Assembly (NCBI GenBank): GCA_017881685.1
Contig: JADGQR010000124.1
Location: 1-41,157 of the forward strand
Direction of reading: 5' to 3'
Length of the DNA stretch: 41,157 nt
Source of the DNA: Gemmatimonadaceae bacterium
GTDB lineage: Bacteria; Gemmatimonadota; Gemmatimonadetes; Gemmatimonadales; Gemmatimonadaceae
The notes below the pieces were generated by a model. That model worked only from the letters and a program-made list of their open reading frames with translations, did no database searches and had not been told where the DNA came from. Positions 38,404-41,157 of this stretch are shown here, one piece after another. Position 1 is the stretch's first letter. The number at the start of each line of letters is the position of its first letter. A program made the translations under genes and the position numbers.

Positions 38404-38601
38404 TTGCGGACTCAGGACTGACGGCCATTGCTGATCGACGACTAATTGAGAATTGCGGACAAGTGCGGTTACTACGGATTATTGCGGACCATTACGGACT
38501 ATCACGGACTTCGCGGGGGACCGTGATCTTGTAACCCCGATTTTGTCCGTAATCCGTACTTAGTCATCGATCGTCGATGGCTGTAAGTCCTGAGTCCGCA
38601 A
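38404..38601. repeat. Palindromic intergenic element, copy B (59-bp imperfect inverted arms; outer 12-bp perfect inverted repeat extends to 38388-38616)
   Basis: Left arm 38404-38462 TTGCGGACTCAGGACTGACGGCCATTGCTGATCGACGACTAATTGAGAATTGCGGACAA; right arm 38543-38601, whose reverse complement matches at about 48/59 positions. Right arm matches copy A at about 54/64 positions. Confidence 0.87.
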
Positions 38602-38642
38602 AGCTCCTCAGTCCTGCCTCCGCAATTGCGGACCGGGACGCC

Positions 38643-38671
38643 TTTACAGGAGCTCTTAAGTCGGCTATTCT
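38643..38671 (+). promoter_or_regulatory. Sigma70-like promoter candidate for rpsO
   Basis: TTTACA (38643-38648), 17-bp spacer, TATTCT (38666-38671), upstream of rpsO. Confidence 0.55.
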
Positions 38672-38706
38672 TCAAGGCTTACGAAGATTCAAAGAAACCC
38701 AGCGCG

Positions 38707-38720
38707 CTCCGCGCGCGGAG
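38707..38720 (+). promoter_or_regulatory. rpsO leader hairpin sequestering the Shine-Dalgarno
   Basis: Perfect 14-nt palindrome CTCCGCGCGCGGAG; its 3' end GGAG is the likely SD for the ATG at 38732. Confidence 0.6.
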
Positions 38721-38731
38721 AACACAGCAAC

Positions 38732-38992
38732 ATGGCATTTCAGAAGACCCCAACAGTCGAGAAGTACCGCACGCACGACACCGATACCGGGTCGGCACAG
38801 GTTCAGGTCGCGATTCTCACCGAGAACATCAACTACCTGACCGGTCACTTCCGCACTCACGCCAAGGACCATCACAGCCGTCAGGGCTTGCTGAAGATGG
38901 TCGGCCGTCGTCGTCGCCTCCTTGATTACCTCAAGCGAACAAACGTCGAAGGCTATCGCAAGATCATCGCGGATCTTGGCCTCCGACACTAG
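38732..38992 (+). CDS. rpsO: 30S ribosomal protein S15
   Basis: 86 aa; [69 protein letters not shown]. Confidence 0.97.
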   Translation: MAFQKTPTVEKYRTHDTDTGSAQVQVAILTENINYLTGHFRTHAKDHHSRQGLLKMVGRRRRLLDYLKRTNVEGYRKIIADLGLRH

Positions 38993-39013
38993 TCGAATCT
39001 TCTGACGATGTCC

Positions 39014-39049
39014 CGCGCGCGGACGCACTCTGCTGTCCGCGCGCGTTTT
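39014..39049 (+). terminator. Rho-independent terminator between rpsO and pnp
   Basis: Perfect 11-bp stem CGCGCGCGGAC (39014-39024) / GTCCGCGCGCG (39035-39045) followed by TTTT. Confidence 0.85.
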
Positions 39050-39081
39050 GTGTTCTCTAGAAAAAAGAAAAGGCAAAGAAG

Positions 39082-41157
39082 ATGCAACGGATTGAACGCG
39101 ATTTCGCGGGCCGGAAGCTCATAATCGAGACCGGCAGAATGGCCAAACAGGCGGCAGGATCTGCCCTGGTCCAGTTTGGCGAAACGATGGTCCTCGCGGC
39201 CGTCACAGTCAGCGACAGGGAAAGCCCGCTCGACTTCTTCCCCCTCCTCGTCGAATACAGAGACAAGGCCTACGCAGCCGGAAAAATCCCCGGTGGATTC
39301 ATCAAACGCGAAGGACGTCCGCACGACTCGGAGATCCTCAAGGCGCGAGTCATCGATCGCTCGATTCGCCCCCTGTTCCCTGAAGGCTTCAAGAATGAAG
39401 TCCAGGTCTTCATCTACGTCATTTCCGCAGATCAGGAAAACGACGCCGACGTAATCGCGCTGCTTGCCGCATCGTACGCGATCAACTCGTCGAAGATCCC
39501 GTTTCTCGGTCCAATCGCGGCAGTCCGCGTCGGACGAGTACAGGACAACTGGATTCTCAACCCGACGTTCCAGCAGCTGCCTTACAGCGACATGGACATC
39601 GTCGTTGCCGGCTCGCAGGACTCGATCATGATGGTCGAAGGTGGCGCCATCGAGATCAGCGAAGAAGACACGCTCCAGGCGTTGAACGTCGCTCAGGGCG
39701 GCATTCGTGAGCTCGTCGGGATTCAGGAAGAGATGCTCGGACAGGGCCGTACGGCGAAGATGCCGTGGTCGAAGACCGAGCCGCACGAAGCACTCGTATC
39801 CCGCGTGAAGGATCTGGCTGAAAGCAGGATCAACGCAGCGATCAACCAGCTCGAGAAGCACACGCGGATCGAGGAAGTCGAGAAGGTCAAGCGAGAGATC
39901 GCCGAAGTACTCGACGCCGAGTTCCCGGAAAATCCAAAGGACATTCGCAGCCTCGTCGGCGACGCCGAATACAACACGCTTCGCGCCCAGGTGCTCGACA
40001 CCGGCAAGCGAGTTGACGGCCGCGGCCCGCGCGAAGTTCGCAAGATCACCATCGACACGCCGGTTCTGCCGCGCGCTCATGGATCCGCGCTCTTCACACG
40101 CGGACAGACCCAGGCACTGGTCGCAGTAACGCTCGGAACTGCCCAGGACGTGCAGCGCCTCGATTCAATCGACGAAAAGGGCGAGACGACGAAGTCGTTC
40201 ATGCTTCATTACAACTTCCCGCCGTTCTCGACCGGTGAAGTTCGTCCAATGCGCGGCACCAGCCGCCGCGAGATCGGCCACGGAAACCTCGCCGAGCGCG
40301 CGCTTCAGAGCGTGCTGCCGCCGTTCGAAGAGTTCCCGTACACGATTCGTATCGTCTCTGACATCCTCGAGTCCAACGGATCGTCGTCGATGGCATCTGT
40401 CTGCGGTGGATCGCTCGCGCTGTTCGATTGCGGCGTTCCAATTCGCGGAGCAGTCGCGGGTGTAGCGATGGGTCTCATCAAGGAAGGCTCGAAGTACGCG
40501 ATTCTCACCGACATCCTCGGCACCGAGGATCACCTCGGCGACATGGACTTCAAGGTCGCGGGAACGGAGAACGGAATCACGTCCATCCAGATGGACATCA
40601 AGATTCAGGGCCTCTCGATCGACCTGATGAAGGAAGCACTCGATCAGGCTCGCGAAGGACGTCTCCACATCCTTGGCGAGATGAAGAAGGCCCTCGCAGC
40701 ACCGAGAGCCGAGCTTTCGCTGTACGCACCGCGTATCGTGACGATCAACATCAATCCCGAGAAGATCGGCGAGCTCATCGGACCGAAGGGCAAGACGATT
40801 CGCGGCATCCAGGAAGAGACTGGAGCCGAGCTCACCGTCGACGATACTGGCCTCGTCACGATCGCCGCTGTTGGCGGCGAAGCGATGGAGCGCGCTCGTC
40901 AGATGGTTCAGGCCCTAACGGCTGAGCCAGTCATCGGCGAGACCTACGAAGGCACCGTGAAGAGCACGACAGCTTTCGGCGCATTCGTCGAGATCATGCC
41001 GGGAACTGAAGGCCTCGTCCACATTTCCGAGCTGAAGCACGGACGCACCGAGAGGACTGAGGATGTGGTCAGCAAGGGCGACCGTGTGAAGGTGAAGCTG
41101 CTCGAGCGCGATGAGCGCGGACGTCTTCGTCTGTCGATGAAGGCGCTTGTTCCCAAG
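39082..41157 (+). CDS. pnp: Polyribonucleotide nucleotidyltransferase (PNPase), truncated by the right window edge
   Basis: From ATG 39082: MQRIERDFAGRKLIIETGRMAKQAAGSALVQFGETMVLAAVTVSD...GGFIKREGRPHDSEILKARVIDRSIRPLFPEGF...; KH (KIGELIGPKGKTIRGIQEETGAELTVDD) and start of an S1 domain. No stop in the window, so absent from the ORF track. Confidence 0.97.
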   Translation, partial: MQRIERDFAGRKLIIETGRMAKQAAGSALVQFGETMVLAAVTVSDRESPLDFFPLLVEYRDKAYAAGKIPGGFIKREGRPHDSEILKARVIDRSIRPLFPEGFKNEVQVFIYVISADQENDADVIALLAASYAINSSKIPFLGPIAAVRVGRVQDNWILNPTFQQLPYSDMDIVVAGSQDSIMMVEGGAIEISEEDTLQALNVAQGGIRELVGIQEEMLGQGRTAKMPWSKTEPHEALVSRVKDLAESRINAAINQLEKHTRIEEVEKVKREIAEVLDAEFPENPKDIRSLVGDAEYNTLRAQVLDTGKRVDGRGPREVRKITIDTPVLPRAHGSALFTRGQTQALVAVTLGTAQDVQRLDSIDEKGETTKSFMLHYNFPPFSTGEVRPMRGTSRREIGHGNLAERALQSVLPPFEEFPYTIRIVSDILESNGSSSMASVCGGSLALFDCGVPIRGAVAGVAMGLIKEGSKYAILTDILGTEDHLGDMDFKVAGTENGITSIQMDIKIQGLSIDLMKEALDQAREGRLHILGEMKKALAAPRAELSLYAPRIVTININPEKIGELIGPKGKTIRGIQEETGAELTVDDTGLVTIAAVGGEAMERARQMVQALTAEPVIGETYEGTVKSTTAFGAFVEIMPGTEGLVHISELKHGRTERTEDVVSKGDRVKVKLLERDERGRLRLSMKALVPK

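Noticed and set aside
38619-38632. 14-bp palindrome TCCGCAATTGCGGA as a separate transcription factor site
   Set aside because: It is built from the same TCCGCAA/TTGCGGA words as the adjacent palindromic element and is more simply a fragment of that repeat family.
38989-40080. 363-aa minus-strand ORF opposite pnp
   Set aside because: Antisense artefact; the + strand encodes PNPase, which is missing from the track only because it runs off the window.
1-41157. CRISPR array, prophage, toxin-antitoxin, transposase or biosynthetic cluster
   Set aside because: No supporting direct repeats, integrase/transposase motifs or accessory gene clusters seen; gene content is core housekeeping throughout.

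Overview
The window is a gene-dense, roughly 60% GC bacterial chromosome segment. It is almost entirely core housekeeping genes, nearly all on the + strand, and gene content is compatible with a Gram-negative-type envelope (MlaEFD, HldE/RfaE kinase). Style and gene order look Gemmatimonadota-like, but that is an inference I could not check. Left to right: partial hldE/rfaE1 kinase (-), mlaE-mlaF-mlaD, L-asparaginase II, a CMD-family protein, obg, dprA, hemW, hrcA, dnaJ, prmA, rsmE, HIT protein, rpsU, yqeY, mutS2, dnaG, zinc-ribbon protein, recJ, rsmD, coaD, pta, a STAS / HATPase / GAF-SpoIIE partner-switching trio, rsmA(ksgA), rex (-), arcA (arginine deiminase), a DnaQ-like exonuclease, an MBL-fold hydrolase, infC-rpmI-rplT-pheS-pheT, a small coiled-coil protein, zapA, rny, folD, xseA, rpsO and partial pnp. 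The hldE and pnp ORFs run off the window edges, so both are missing from the supplied ORF track. I see no CRISPR array, rRNA, tRNA, transposase, prophage or obvious defence island. The most interesting non-coding signals are: (1) two related ~195-bp palindromic elements (29076-29268 and 38404-38601) with ~59-bp inverted arms, each just upstream of a translation-gene promoter; (2) a perfect 18-bp Rex-type operator between rex and arcA; (3) a probable AUU start codon and attenuator-like leader for infC; (4) a perfect hairpin sequestering the rpsO Shine-Dalgarno. I did not find a convincing new multi-gene system.
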